Positions 28,334-36,888 of a DNA stretch of 64,000 nt are shown one piece after another (within the stretch, counting starts at the first letter, position 1; the number at the start of each line of letters is the position of its first letter). The notes below the pieces were generated by a model, which was given only the letters and a program-made list of their open reading frames with translations, was not told where the DNA came from and ran no database searches. This DNA is from an unidentified bacterial endosymbiont (GTDB lineage Bacteria; Pseudomonadota; Gammaproteobacteria; Enterobacterales; Enterobacteriaceae). The DNA is taken from contig NZ_OU963893.1 of assembly GCF_918797525.1 (NCBI RefSeq), positions 2,170,001-2,234,000 on the forward strand, given 5' to 3'. The translations under genes were made by a program, and so were the position numbers.

Positions 28334-29500
28334 ATGAAAATCAATTTTCCACTGCTGGCCCTGGCGATTGGCGCCTTTGGGATTGGTACCACTGAATTCT
28401 CCCCCATGGGATTATTGCCTGTTATTGCCCGGGGCGTGGACGTTTCTATCCCTGCGGCCGGTATGTTGATCAGCGCCTACGCGATAGGCGTGATGGTGGG
28501 CGCGCCCTTAATGACGCTGCTGCTTTCGCACCGTGCGCGCCGCAATGCGCTGATTTTTTTAATGGCTATTTTCACCCTGGGCAATGTGCTTTCCGCCATT
28601 TCGCCAGATTACACCACCTTGATGCTTTCACGTATTTTGACCAGCCTTAACCACGGCGCATTCTTCGGTCTTGGGTCTGTCGTTGCGGCAAGCGTGGTGC
28701 CAAAGCACAAACAGGCCAGCGCGGTAGCCACCATGTTTATGGGGCTGACTATCGCCAATATTGGCGGCGTGCCTGCGGCCACCTGGCTGGGGGAAGCGAT
28801 TGGCTGGCGTATGTCCTTCCTCGCAACGGCTGGACTGGGTATTGTCGCGATGGTAGCGCTGTTCTTCTCGCTACCTAAGGGCGGTGCCGGTCAACGTCCG
28901 GATGTGCGCAAAGAGCTGTCGGTACTGATGCGCCCTCAGGTCCTTTCCGCGCTGCTGACTACCGTGCTTGGGGCGGGGGCGATGTTTACGCTTTACACCT
29001 ATATTTCTCCGGTATTGCACGATATTACCCATGCAACGCCGCTCTTTATTACCGCGATGCTGGTGCTGATTGGCGTGGGTTTCTCTGTCGGTAACTATCT
29101 GGGCGGGAAGCTGGCCGATCGTTCGGTGACCGGGACGCTGAAAGGCTTTTTAACCCTGCTGATTGTCATCATGGTGGCGATCCCGTGGCTGGCGCGCAAC
29201 GAATTTGGCGCGGCGCTGGCAATGGTCGTCTGGGGCGCAGCTACGTTTGCCGTGGTGCCGCCGCTGCAGATGCGCGTCATGCGCGTGGCGCATGACGCGC
29301 CTGGACTTTCGTCGTCGGTTAACATTGGCGCATTCAACCTGGGTAATGCCCTCGGCGCTGCGGCGGGCGGAGCGGTGATTTCAGGCGGGCTGGGATACAG
29401 CTTTGTCCCGGTGATGGGGGCCATGATTGCCGCGCTCGGTCTGCTGCTGGTGCTGATGTCGGGCCGCAAACAACCCGAAGTCGCCTGCGCTGCAAAATAG
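28334..29500 (+). CDS. ydhP: MFS transporter YdhP
   Basis: A 388-residue, twelve-helix MFS exporter close to E. coli YdhP (389), of the drug/arabinose-efflux-like DHA1 family (compare SotB, with shared FGIGTTEF and ISAYAIGVMVGAP motifs). The substrate is not established. CCGGAG precedes the ATG. Convergent with sodB; 39 bp separate the stops, with a short AGAAGGTAAACCTTCT hairpin as likely shared terminator. Confidence 0.92.
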   Translation: MKINFPLLALAIGAFGIGTTEFSPMGLLPVIARGVDVSIPAAGMLISAYAIGVMVGAPLMTLLLSHRARRNALIFLMAIFTLGNVLSAISPDYTTLMLSRILTSLNHGAFFGLGSVVAASVVPKHKQASAVATMFMGLTIANIGGVPAATWLGEAIGWRMSFLATAGLGIVAMVALFFSLPKGGAGQRPDVRKELSVLMRPQVLSALLTTVLGAGAMFTLYTYISPVLHDITHATPLFITAMLVLIGVGFSVGNYLGGKLADRSVTGTLKGFLTLLIVIMVAIPWLARNEFGAALAMVVWGAATFAVVPPLQMRVMRVAHDAPGLSSSVNIGAFNLGNALGAAAGGAVISGGLGYSFVPVMGAMIAALGLLLVLMSGRKQPEVACAAK

Positions 29501-29539
29501 GTCAAAAACGCAGAAGGGTAAACCTTCTGCGTGCCTCCT

Positions 29540-30121
29540 TTATGCGGCGAAATTCTTCGCCACAAAGTCCCAGTTAACCAGTGCCCAGAAGTGCTCCAGA
29601 TACACAGGACGCGTATTGCGGTAGTCAATGTAGTAGGCGTGTTCCCAGACATCCACGGTCATCAGCGGCGTAGCGCTGCTGGTCAGTGGAGTACCGGCGT
29701 TTGAGGTCGAAACGATAGCCAGTTTGCCGTCCGCTTCTTTAACCAGCCACGTCCAGCCAGAGCCGAAGTTTTTGATTGCAGCATCGGTAAACTTCGCTTT
29801 GAACTCAGCGAAGCGACCAAACGCGGCGTTTATCGCACCAGCCAGTTCACCGGTCGGCTCTCCGCCTGCATTGGGTGCAAGGCAGTGCCAGTAGAAGGTG
29901 TGGTTCCACACCTGAGCGGCGTTATTGAAAATTCCACCGTCAGAACTGCGCACGATCTCTTCCAGCGTTTTGCCTTCATAATCGGTGCCCTTGATCAGGT
30001 TGTTCAGATTGGTGACGTAGGTCTGATGATGTTTGTCGTAATGGTATTCCAGGGTTTCCACTGAAATGTGTGGCGCCAGGGCGTCTTTTGCATACGGTAG
30101 TGCAGGTAATTCGAACGACAT
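29540..30121 (-). CDS. sodB: Iron superoxide dismutase
   Basis: A 193-residue cytoplasmic Fe-SOD converting superoxide to oxygen and peroxide. Metal ligands are H27, H74 and the [11 protein letters not shown]sp and His. Length equals that of E. coli SodB. ATG 30121 ([10 protein letters not shown]) is the family start; the long upstream frame is rejected. The region just upstream is occupied by an interspersed repeat, so the leader differs from that of E. coli. AGCAATGTCGT around the start codon is complementary to the RyhB core, see findings. Confidence 0.97.
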   Translation of the reverse strand: MSFELPALPYAKDALAPHISVETLEYHYDKHHQTYVTNLNNLIKGTDYEGKTLEEIVRSSDGGIFNNAAQVWNHTFYWHCLAPNAGGEPTGELAGAINAAFGRFAEFKAKFTDAAIKNFGSGWTWLVKEADGKLAIVSTSNAGTPLTSSATPLMTVDVWEHAYYIDYRNTRPVYLEHFWALVNWDFVAKNFAA

Positions 30122-30133
30122 TGCTTCTCTCCT

Positions 30134-30228
30134 TATATACCCGTCATACTTCAAATTGCATGTGCGTTGGCTGCACGCGTTCACCCCAGTCACGTACTTA
30201 TGTCCGCTCCCGGGGATCCACTCCCTTG
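30134..30228. repeat. Truncated enterobacterial interspersed repeat in the sodB leader
   Basis: TATACCCGTCATACTTCAAA and the following 75 bp match, from memory, an intergenic repeat common in enterobacteria that starts TATACCCGTCATACTTCAAG, continues TTGCATGTGCGTTGGC and TTCACCCCAGTCAC, and usually closes with a GGGTATA inverted end. Only the first part is seen here; the closing half is missing. It begins 13 bp before the sodB ATG. Confidence 0.65.
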
Positions 30229-30320
30229 CCAATAACCACATAAGCAACAGGGAAATGATAGCAAATTGAAAGGGTATGCAAAAGAGGAACTTACCCTGCC
30301 ACACGGTGGCAGGGCAGGAG

Positions 30321-31096
30321 CTAGCGGATAGTTTTTGGCGTCATGACGCGGCGGGCGCCCACATAGTGGCGGACCCAATAATCTTCGCTGAGCGAGGTGA
30401 TTTGAATATCCTGACCGCTACGGGGCGACTGGATAAATTTCCCGTTGCCTACATAAACGCCAACGTGATCGGCGGTGCCGCGACCCTGGGTGCGAAAGAA
30501 GACCAGATCGCCATTTTCCAGTTCACCGCGGTTAACCGGCGCGGCATCGCGCAGGTGATACATTTCATTGGCGGTGCGTGGAATACGGAACTTGACCAGA
30601 TCTTTATAGGCGTAATAGACAAGGCCGCTGCAGTCAAAACCGGTACGCGGAGAGGTGCCCCCCCCAGTGATACGGCTTGCCAATCTGCCCCATTAATTTG
30701 TTCATCGCCGTTTTTTTGCGCTTTTTGCATCCGCACTTTATGCACTTCCGCTAGTTTCAAGGCTTTGGTGCATTTCGCCTTGTGGCCTTTACGTGGAGTG
30801 CATGTTTGTGTCATAAGATTCGCAGCGGTTTTCGTCGTTTTACTTTTGCTGGCGTGGGCCGTGCGCAGGGATTTTGTTTTCGACTTGCTGGAGGCGATCT
30901 TTTTGCTCTGTAGGGTGGTTTTCTTCTTTGCGGTCTTACGGGTGGGTTTTTTCTTACGCTCAGCGTTTTTTACCAGATGCGTTTTTTGTACTGCAGAGTG
31001 CCGCGCCTGTTCAGAGGCATGTGCCGCCGGCGTCAAAGCCAATGATGTAAAAAGTAAAGCACAGAGCGTGATCGAGATTTTAGTTATCCGCGCCAC
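30321..31096 (-). pseudogene. mepH: Frameshifted murein DD-endopeptidase MepH
   Basis: Two overlapping frames together equal E. coli MepH (YdhO), an NlpC/P60 enzyme cleaving D-Ala-mDAP cross-links. The N-terminal frame (start 31096) has a signal peptide ending AHA and a Lys-rich linker; the C-terminal frame (to 30321) has the catalytic SPRTGFDCSGLVYYAY with the active cysteine. Expected coding between them, MNKLMGQIGKPYHWGG, is found in a third frame, so there are two single-base insertions: a run of 7 A (expected 6) at about 30711-30717 and a run of 8 G (expected 7) at 30658-30665. Either true decay, slippage or sequencing error. Confidence 0.85.
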
Positions 31097-31358
31097 TGGG
31101 CAGTCCCCTGGTTAATGCGGGCTATTAATAATACCCGCGCATGATTTACAAAACCCGTCGATTCTAATCTATAAAAACCCTGGAAGTTAATAGCAATTTT
31201 CAATCTTAATTCCTGTTTCGTTACCAGGTGCAAAAAAATGCATCATTTAACCACAATCATTAAAATAGAGGGACGTGACAAAAATGTTATTTTCCGCGGG
31301 CGGTCTGAACCGCTACAATGTCAGACTCATGCCGTAACAGTAGTCAAAGGAAGCAAAC

Positions 31359-31706
31359 ATGAGCACCACTATTGAAAAAATCCAGCGCCAGATCGCTGAA
31401 AACCCGATCCTCCTGTATATGAAAGGTTCTCCGAAGCTGCCAAGCTGCGGTTTTTCCGCGCAAGCCGTTCAGGCGCTGTCTGCCTGTGGCGAGCGTTTTG
31501 CTTACGTTGATATCCTGCAAAACCCGGACATTCGTGCTGAACTGCCAAAATACGCTAACTGGCCGACTTTCCCACAGCTGTGGATCGATGGCGAGCTGGT
31601 CGGCGGTTGCGACATCCTGATCGAAATGTATCAGCGTGGTGAACTGCAGCAGTTGATCAAAGAAACCGCTGCGAAGTACAAAACGCAAGAGCCTGACGCA
31701 GAATAA
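31359..31706 (+). CDS. grxD: Monothiol glutaredoxin 4
   Basis: A 115-residue CGFS-type glutaredoxin (Cys30 counted here) that binds a glutathione-ligated [2Fe-2S] cluster as a dimer and cooperates with BolA proteins in cluster trafficking. Motifs KGSPKLPSCGFS, WPTFPQLW and GGCDI are those of E. coli GrxD, with identical length. AAAGGAAG precedes the ATG. A bidirectional terminator separates it from rnt; the E. coli lhr gene normally placed here is absent. Confidence 0.97.
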   Translation: MSTTIEKIQRQIAENPILLYMKGSPKLPSCGFSAQAVQALSACGERFAYVDILQNPDIRAELPKYANWPTFPQLWIDGELVGGCDILIEMYQRGELQQLIKETAAKYKTQEPDAE

Positions 31707-31720
31707 TTTTTTGCGGATAC

Positions 31721-31751
31721 AAAAAAGCGACTCCGTGAAGTCGCTTTTTTT
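31721..31751. terminator. Bidirectional terminator between grxD and rnt
   Basis: Stem AGCGACT/AGTCGCT with loop CCGTGA, A-run before and T-run after, between convergent genes. Confidence 0.92.
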
Positions 31752-31766
31752 ATGCGAGGCGCGGGC

Positions 31767-32435
31767 TTAACCGGCCTGCGATTCAGTGTTAGCTTCATCG
31801 CCCATCGGTAATGGCCAGCCGCCCAGACGTTTCCAGCGGTTGACGATTTCGCAGAACAGTTCCGCCGTGCGCTCAGTGTCATATAACGCTGAATGCGCCT
31901 GAGTGCCGTCAAACGCAATTCCCGCCGTGATGCAGGCTTTTGATAGTACCGTTTGTCCCAGTGCCAGGCCGCTCAGTGCCGCGGTGTCGAAGGTGACGAA
32001 AGGGTGGAAGGGATTACGTTTAAGCGACGCACGTTCCGCCGCGGCCATCGTAAAGCTGTGATCGAAGGTGGCATTGTGAGCCACCATGATGGCGCGGCTG
32101 CAGTCATTCTCTTTCATGCCTTTGCGCACCATTTTAAAGATGGCGTGAAGCGCATCATATTCACTCACCGCGCCGCGCAGCGGGTTTGTAGGGTCGATAC
32201 CGTTAAAGGCCAGCGCTTCTGGCTGCAGATTTGCACCTTTGAATGGTTCAACGTGGAAATGCAGCGTGGTGTCCGGTGTAAGCCAGCCCTGTTCATCCAT
32301 CTTCAGCGTGATGGCGGCAATTTCAAGCAGCGCATCGGTTTTAGCGTTAAATCCGGCTGTTTCGACATCGATCACAACAGGATAAAAACCACGAAAACGG
32401 TCGCACAGACCGGTAAAATGAGCGTTATCGGACAT
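31767..32435 (-). CDS. rnt: Ribonuclease T
   Basis: A 222-residue DEDDh 3'-5' exonuclease that trims the 3' end of tRNA and 5S and 23S rRNA precursors. Catalytic residues start with Asp23 and Glu25 in [10 protein letters not shown], continue with [10 protein letters not shown] and the C-terminal [11 protein letters not shown] (His and Asp). Compared with E. coli RNase T (215), the C-terminal tail is slightly longer. It lies downstream of gloA, as in E. coli. Confidence 0.96.
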   Translation of the reverse strand: MSDNAHFTGLCDRFRGFYPVVIDVETAGFNAKTDALLEIAAITLKMDEQGWLTPDTTLHFHVEPFKGANLQPEALAFNGIDPTNPLRGAVSEYDALHAIFKMVRKGMKENDCSRAIMVAHNATFDHSFTMAAAERASLKRNPFHPFVTFDTAALSGLALGQTVLSKACITAGIAFDGTQAHSALYDTERTAELFCEIVNRWKRLGGWPLPMGDEANTESQAG

Positions 32436-32530
32436 CAGGGTCTCTTACAAGGGAAAAAAGCAGTGCGCATTATGGCAAATTTTAAGAGGGGATGCAGTAA
32501 AACTACGGGCGCATGTTGCGCCCTGAGAGA

Positions 32531-32938
32531 TCAATTGCCGAGACCGCGACCCGCGTCTTTGGCCTCAATCAGCTCTATTTTGTAACCATCGGGATCTTCT
32601 ACAAAGGCAATCACCGTGGTGCCGCCTTTGACCGGGCCCGCTTCACGGGTAACATTCCCGCCGTTGCTGCGAATGCGTTCACAGGCGTCGGCAGCGTTAT
32701 CCACTTCCAGCGCGATATGACCATATGCCGTGCCCAGCTCGTAGGCGTCGACGCCCCAGTTCCAGGTCAGCTCAATTACCGCTTCATCCGCTTCCGGGCC
32801 GTAGCCGACAAACGCCAGTGAATATTTGTATTCCGGGTTTTCGCTGGTGCGCAGCAGCGTCATGCCCAGTACGTTCGTGTAGAAATCGATAGAACGTTGC
32901 AGGTCGCCAACGCGCAGCATGGTGTGAAGTAGGCGCAT
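32531..32938 (-). CDS. gloA: Glyoxalase I (lactoylglutathione lyase)
   Basis: A 135-residue enzyme converting the methylglyoxal-glutathione hemithioacetal to S-lactoylglutathione. All four Ni/metal ligands are present: H5, E56, H74 and E122. Length equals that of E. coli GloA. It stands 100 bp downstream of the nemA end on the same strand; in E. coli gloA is transcribed with nemRA, which links the electrophile repressor NemR to methylglyoxal detoxification. Confidence 0.97.
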   Translation of the reverse strand: MRLLHTMLRVGDLQRSIDFYTNVLGMTLLRTSENPEYKYSLAFVGYGPEADEAVIELTWNWGVDAYELGTAYGHIALEVDNAADACERIRSNGGNVTREAGPVKGGTTVIAFVEDPDGYKIELIEAKDAGRGLGN

Positions 32939-33038
32939 AATTTCCTCATTAACCTTTGGAATGGATTATCTTTTTTAACAGAAACGATGTTTTAGTATAG
33001 CGGCGATGTATCGCCGCTATCAATGCTCAGAGGCGGAA

Positions 33039-34136
33039 TTAGAGCGAAGGGTAGTCGGTATAGCCTTCTGCGCCACCGCCGTAGAAGCTCTCAGGGCGCT
33101 GTGGGTTCAGCTCTGCTTTCTTCTGCAGACGAGCCACCAGATCCGGGTTGGCAATGTAGTCACGGCCAAAGGCGACGGCGTCGATCAGGCCTTTGTTGAT
33201 CAGATCTTCAGCCTTCTCAGGGGTGTAAGCACCCGCGCCAATGATCACCCCGTTAAAGCGCTCACGCACTTTCTGACGGAAGGACTCAGTGTAAGGCTGG
33301 CCACCGGCCCAGTCCGGCTCGGACATATGCAGGTAAGCAATGCCGCGTTTCGCCAGTTCGTCAATCAGATACAGGGCATCGGCCTCTTCGTTCGGTCCGT
33401 TGTCGACATTCTGGAAAGAACCGATGGGGGAGACGCGGATACCTATCCGCTCCGGGCCCCACTCCTGGCAGACGGCATCAACCACTTCCAGCACCAGGCG
33501 GGCGCGGTTTTCTACGCTGCCGCCATACTGGTCGGTACGATGGTTAGACGACGGTGACAGGAACTGGTGCAGCAGATAGCCGTGAGCCGAGTGCAGTTCA
33601 ACCAGGTCGAACCCGGCTTCACGCGCATTCGCCACCGCCTGACGGAAATCATTCACGATGCCCGGGATCTCGTCCAGCTCCAGCGCACGCGGCATCGAGG
33701 TATCGACGCGGATTGATTGACCGTTTTCATCGCGCAGAGAGGTACGGGTATTAGCGCTGAGGGCCGAGGCGGAAACTGGCGCCTGACCGCCTGGCTGGAC
33801 GCTGGTGTGAGAGATACGGCCGGTATGCCAGAGCTGTACCGCAATGCGGCCATCTTCAGCGTGAACGCCAGCGGTGATTTTCTGCCACGCGGCAATTTGC
33901 TCAGGGCTGTGCAGACCCGGTGCGCCGGCATAGCCTTTCGCCTGGGCGGAAATCTGCGTTGCTTCAGAGATGATCAGGCCAGAGCTGGCGCGCTGGCGGT
34001 AATATTCACCCATCAGCGGGGTAGGGATGTCGCCCGGCTCAATGCTGCGCAGACGGGTGAGCGGGGCCATAAACACGCGGTTTGGCGCGGTAACGGCACC
34101 GACTTTTAGTGGGGTAAATAATTTTTCAGCGGACAT
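33039..34136 (-). CDS. nemA: N-ethylmaleimide reductase NemA (old yellow enzyme)
   Basis: A 365-residue FMN-dependent ene-reductase of the old yellow enzyme family, reducing alkenes, quinones and nitro compounds with NADPH. The opening [24 protein letters not shown] and the motif [16 protein letters not shown] are typical; length equals that of E. coli NemA. The gene follows nemR after 53 bp and shares its NemR-controlled promoter. Confidence 0.96.
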   Translation of the reverse strand: MSAEKLFTPLKVGAVTAPNRVFMAPLTRLRSIEPGDIPTPLMGEYYRQRASSGLIISEATQISAQAKGYAGAPGLHSPEQIAAWQKITAGVHAEDGRIAVQLWHTGRISHTSVQPGGQAPVSASALSANTRTSLRDENGQSIRVDTSMPRALELDEIPGIVNDFRQAVANAREAGFDLVELHSAHGYLLHQFLSPSSNHRTDQYGGSVENRARLVLEVVDAVCQEWGPERIGIRVSPIGSFQNVDNGPNEEADALYLIDELAKRGIAYLHMSEPDWAGGQPYTESFRQKVRERFNGVIIGAGAYTPEKAEDLINKGLIDAVAFGRDYIANPDLVARLQKKAELNPQRPESFYGGGAEGYTDYPSL

Positions 34137-34189
34137 AGAGACTCCTGAGTAGACCAGTCGACTAGTGATTAACTAAATAAAAACGCCTG

Positions 34190-34789
34190 TTAAACGGCAG
34201 GCGCAGAAAGCGTGCTTGTCACATGCGTCAGTGCGCTTTCTAGCGGCACTGCGCTGCGAGAAATTTTGGCCTGCAGGTTAGCCCCCAGCCAGAGAGCATA
34301 TAATACCTGAGCCTGGGTTAATGGCTCGCCGGGGAAGGTCAGCGTTTTTTCATCACGACCCTTCTCCAGCGCCTGGGCGAGCAGGACGATAACCCCGCTG
34401 GCGCCTTTATCCATTGCAGTGCGCATATCTTCGGAGAGATCGCACACTTCGGCCGAGAGCTTAACCGTCAGGCAACCGCTGATGACGCCCTGCTGACAGA
34501 ACTGGGTCAGCGTCTCCTGATAGTAGTTCAGAACACGATCCCGGTAATTACCTGCGCCGCAGGCAAAATGGGTCGCCAGACGCTGGTGATAGCTGGCATA
34601 GTGCCGCTCCAGCATCGCCACGCCAAAGGCTTCTTTGGACCGGAAGTAATGATAAAACGATCCTTTCGGTACCTCAGCGGTTTTGAGTAACTCGCTCAAC
34701 CCCATACCGGTGAACCCACGATGCATGCAAAGACGCTCGCCGGTCGCCAGTAGATGTTCGCGTGTATCGTGTTCAGTATTTCTGCTCAT
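34190..34789 (-). CDS. nemR: Redox-sensing TetR-type repressor NemR
   Basis: A 199-residue TetR-family regulator with N-terminal helix-turn-helix (GLSELLKTAEVPKGSFYHYF). It senses hypochlorite, quinones and methylglyoxal through Cys106, here in GVISGCLTVK at exactly position 106; Lys175, described as its partner in a sulfenamide, is also present. C98 and C116 flank it. It represses nemR-nemA-gloA through the palindrome at 34801-34820, 12 bp upstream of its start. Confidence 0.95.
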   Translation of the reverse strand: MSRNTEHDTREHLLATGERLCMHRGFTGMGLSELLKTAEVPKGSFYHYFRSKEAFGVAMLERHYASYHQRLATHFACGAGNYRDRVLNYYQETLTQFCQQGVISGCLTVKLSAEVCDLSEDMRTAMDKGASGVIVLLAQALEKGRDEKTLTFPGEPLTQAQVLYALWLGANLQAKISRSAVPLESALTHVTSTLSAPAV

Positions 34790-34800
34790 GGCAACACTGT

Positions 34801-34820
34801 AATAGACCGTTCGGTCTATT
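34801..34820. promoter_or_regulatory. NemR operator
   Basis: AATAGACCGTTCGGTCTATT is a perfect 20-bp palindrome immediately upstream of nemR and fits the NemR box TAGACC-N4-GGTCTA. The rest of 34790-35104 shows no supported gene. Confidence 0.92.
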
Positions 34821-35104
34821 GCAAGGGCGTGGCGCGTCGGTACAGGTTAAGTATATCCAGTTGTTGTTTATAAGCTGTTGATTTAACGCCCATTTTCCCC
34901 AGTACGGTAGTGAACAAATAAGTAAGCGCGGTATTCATGATCGGTACGGTTTTTTGGCGTTGGGCGGACAAATATCGCGATCGCTCGCACCAGCAGGGCA
35001 TACCCCCCTTTTCCGGTGGGAATGCGCATCTCTGTGGTAAAGCCCTTGCACGCAAGGCATTTAACGTCTTCACTGTAATTGTTTGTTGCTTTTGGGAGGT
35101 GAGC

Positions 35105-35344
35105 GTGGCAGAGCAACTGGAATTTTTCCCCATCCAGAGCCCGTGCCGGGGGATTTGTCAGATGGACGAGCGCGGGTATTGCCGCGGGTGTATGCGTACC
35201 CGCGATGAGCGCTTTAACTGGCAAAGCTTGAGCGACACGCAAAAGCAGGACGTGCTTCGTCTCTGTCGACAGCGCTTTTTGCGTAAAATACGCGCGAACA
35301 AGCCCGGTGATACCGAAGAACCTCAGCAGTCTTCACTGTTTTAG
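35105..35344 (+). CDS. ydhL: DUF1289 protein YdhL
   Basis: A 79-residue protein of unknown function matching E. coli YdhL. It carries C-x(3)-C-x(8)-C-x(2)-C (SPCRGICQMDERGYCRGC), which suggests a metal-binding knuckle. The start is taken as GTG 35105 because GGGAGGTGA lies just upstream and the sequence (V-AEQLEFFPIQSP) then matches the family; the in-frame ATG at 34937 would add 56 unrelated residues. YdhF follows on the same strand after 48 bp. Confidence 0.88.
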   Translation: MAEQLEFFPIQSPCRGICQMDERGYCRGCMRTRDERFNWQSLSDTQKQDVLRLCRQRFLRKIRANKPGDTEEPQQSSLF

Positions 35345-35392
35345 TACGGTAAATGCGTATACTCATGGCATCACTTCCTTGAGGAAATTGTC

Positions 35393-36289
35393 ATGGTTCA
35401 GCGTATTACCCTTGCCCCCCAGGGCCCGGAATTCTCCCGCTTTGTGATGGGCTACTGGCGGCTTATGGACTGGAATATGTCTTCCCTTCAACTGGCGAGC
35501 TTTATCGACGAGCATCTCGAGTTAGGGGTCACCACCGTCGATCATGCTGATATTTACGGTGGCTACCAGTGTGAAGCCGCCTTCGGTGAGGCGCTCAGGC
35601 AGGCTCCGGCGCTGCGTCAGCGCATGGAGATTGTCACGAAATGCGGTATCGCCACCACCGCCAGGCCTGAGCATACGCTGGGGCACTACATCACCGATAG
35701 CCGGCATATCATCAACAGCGCAGAACAGTCCCTGACCCATCTGGCAACGGATTATATCGATCTGTTGTTAATTCACCGTCCCGATCCGTTGATGGAGGCT
35801 GATGAGGTGGCAGAAGCGTTCCTCAATCTGCATCAAAGCGGGAAGGTGCGTCATTTCGGCGTATCTAATTTTACCCCCGCGCAGTTTGCGCTGCTTCAGT
35901 CTCGTCTGCCGTTTACGCTTGCAACCAACCAGGTGGAAATTTCTCCCGTTCATCAGCCGCTGCTGCTGGATGGTACGCTCGATCAGCTGCAGCAGTTGCG
36001 CATTCGTCCAATGGCGTGGTCTTGCCTGGGCGGCGGCCGGCTGTTCAATGATGAGCAGTTCCAGCCGCTGCGCAATGAACTGGAAACTATTGCGCTTGAG
36101 CTAAATGCCCGGACCATCGAACAGGTGGTTTACGCATGGATCCTGCGCCTGCCTTCAAAACCGCTGCCGATTATCGGCTCCGGCAAAATTGAGCGTGTGC
36201 GCTCTGCGCTGGCGGCGGAAGAGCTGCAGATGACCCGTCAACATTGGTTCCGCATCCGCAAAGCGGCGCTGGGGTACGACGTCCCCTAA
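35393..36289 (+). CDS. ydhF: Aldo-keto reductase YdhF
   Basis: A 298-residue AKR-fold NADPH oxidoreductase of unknown substrate, collinear with E. coli YdhF. The catalytic segment DHADIYGGYQCE has the Asp-Tyr pair, and the C-terminal PIIGSGKIERVRSAL is the NADP phosphate-binding motif. GAGGAAATTGTC precedes the ATG. It follows ydhL, probably in one transcript. Confidence 0.92.
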   Translation: MVQRITLAPQGPEFSRFVMGYWRLMDWNMSSLQLASFIDEHLELGVTTVDHADIYGGYQCEAAFGEALRQAPALRQRMEIVTKCGIATTARPEHTLGHYITDSRHIINSAEQSLTHLATDYIDLLLIHRPDPLMEADEVAEAFLNLHQSGKVRHFGVSNFTPAQFALLQSRLPFTLATNQVEISPVHQPLLLDGTLDQLQQLRIRPMAWSCLGGGRLFNDEQFQPLRNELETIALELNARTIEQVVYAWILRLPSKPLPIIGSGKIERVRSALAAEELQMTRQHWFRIRKAALGYDVP

Positions 36290-36320
36290 TCAGCTTTAAA
36301 CAGGGCTTTTCGGTGAAATC

Positions 36321-36350
36321 TTTCCCCCTGGTATAAACTGAAGGGGGAAA
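36321..36350. promoter_or_regulatory. sodC promoter inside an inverted repeat
   Basis: A 9-bp perfect inverted repeat (TTTCCCCCT 36321-36329, AGGGGGAAA 36342-36350) encloses TGGTATAAACT, a plausible extended -10 element. It lies 20 bp before the sodC ATG. E. coli sodC is sigma-S dependent; whether the stem acts as operator or in the leader is unknown. Confidence 0.45.
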
Positions 36351-36369
36351 ATTAACCTGTGGAGGTCAT

Positions 36370-36888
36370 ATGAAGCGTTTTGCTCTGGCGTTCGTTACGC
36401 TGGTTGTTTGCGCAGGGGCGCAGGCAGCCAGCGATAAAGTGGAAATGAATCTCGTCACCTCTCAGGGGGTCGGCCAGTCTATCGGCACGGTAAACATTAC
36501 CGAGACCGACAAAGGACTGGAATTTGCCCCCGATCTCAAAGCTCTTCCTCCTGGCGAACATGGTTTCCACGTTCATGCTAAAGGTAGCTGTCAGCCCGCC
36601 ATTAAAGACGGTAAAGCCACGGCTGCCGAAGCGGCGGGTGGACACCTTGATCCGCAGCACACCGGCAAGCATGAAGGCCCGGACGGCGTGGGGCACCTGG
36701 GTGACCTGCCGGTGCTGGTGGTCAATAATGACGGAAAAGCCACTGACCCGGTAGTGGCCCCGCGTCTGAAAAAACTGGATGAGGTGAAAGGCAAAGCGCT
36801 GATGATCCACGTTGGCGGGGACAATATGTCCGATCAGCCTAAACCGCTCGGCGGTGGCGGTGCGCGTTACGCCTGCGGGGTAATGTGA
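36370..36888 (+). CDS. sodC: Periplasmic Cu,Zn superoxide dismutase
   Basis: A 172-residue precursor with a signal peptide ending AQA (about residue 19). The copper ligands are in HGFHVHAKG and the zinc ligands in [15 protein letters not shown]; the C-terminal [18 protein letters not shown] completes the site. It removes superoxide in the periplasm. GGAGG precedes the ATG. Its last 22 bp overlap the end of the convergent ydhK. Confidence 0.97.
   Translation: MKRFALAFVTLVVCAGAQAASDKVEMNLVTSQGVGQSIGTVNITETDKGLEFAPDLKALPPGEHGFHVHAKGSCQPAIKDGKATAAEAAGGHLDPQHTGKHEGPDGVGHLGDLPVLVVNNDGKATDPVVAPRLKKLDEVKGKALMIHVGGDNMSDQPKPLGGGGARYACGVM

Noticed and set aside
34937..35104. 56-codon N-terminal extension of ydhL
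   Set aside because: The GTG at 35105 has a strong GGGAGGTGA ribosome binding site and matches the family start; the extension has no similarity.
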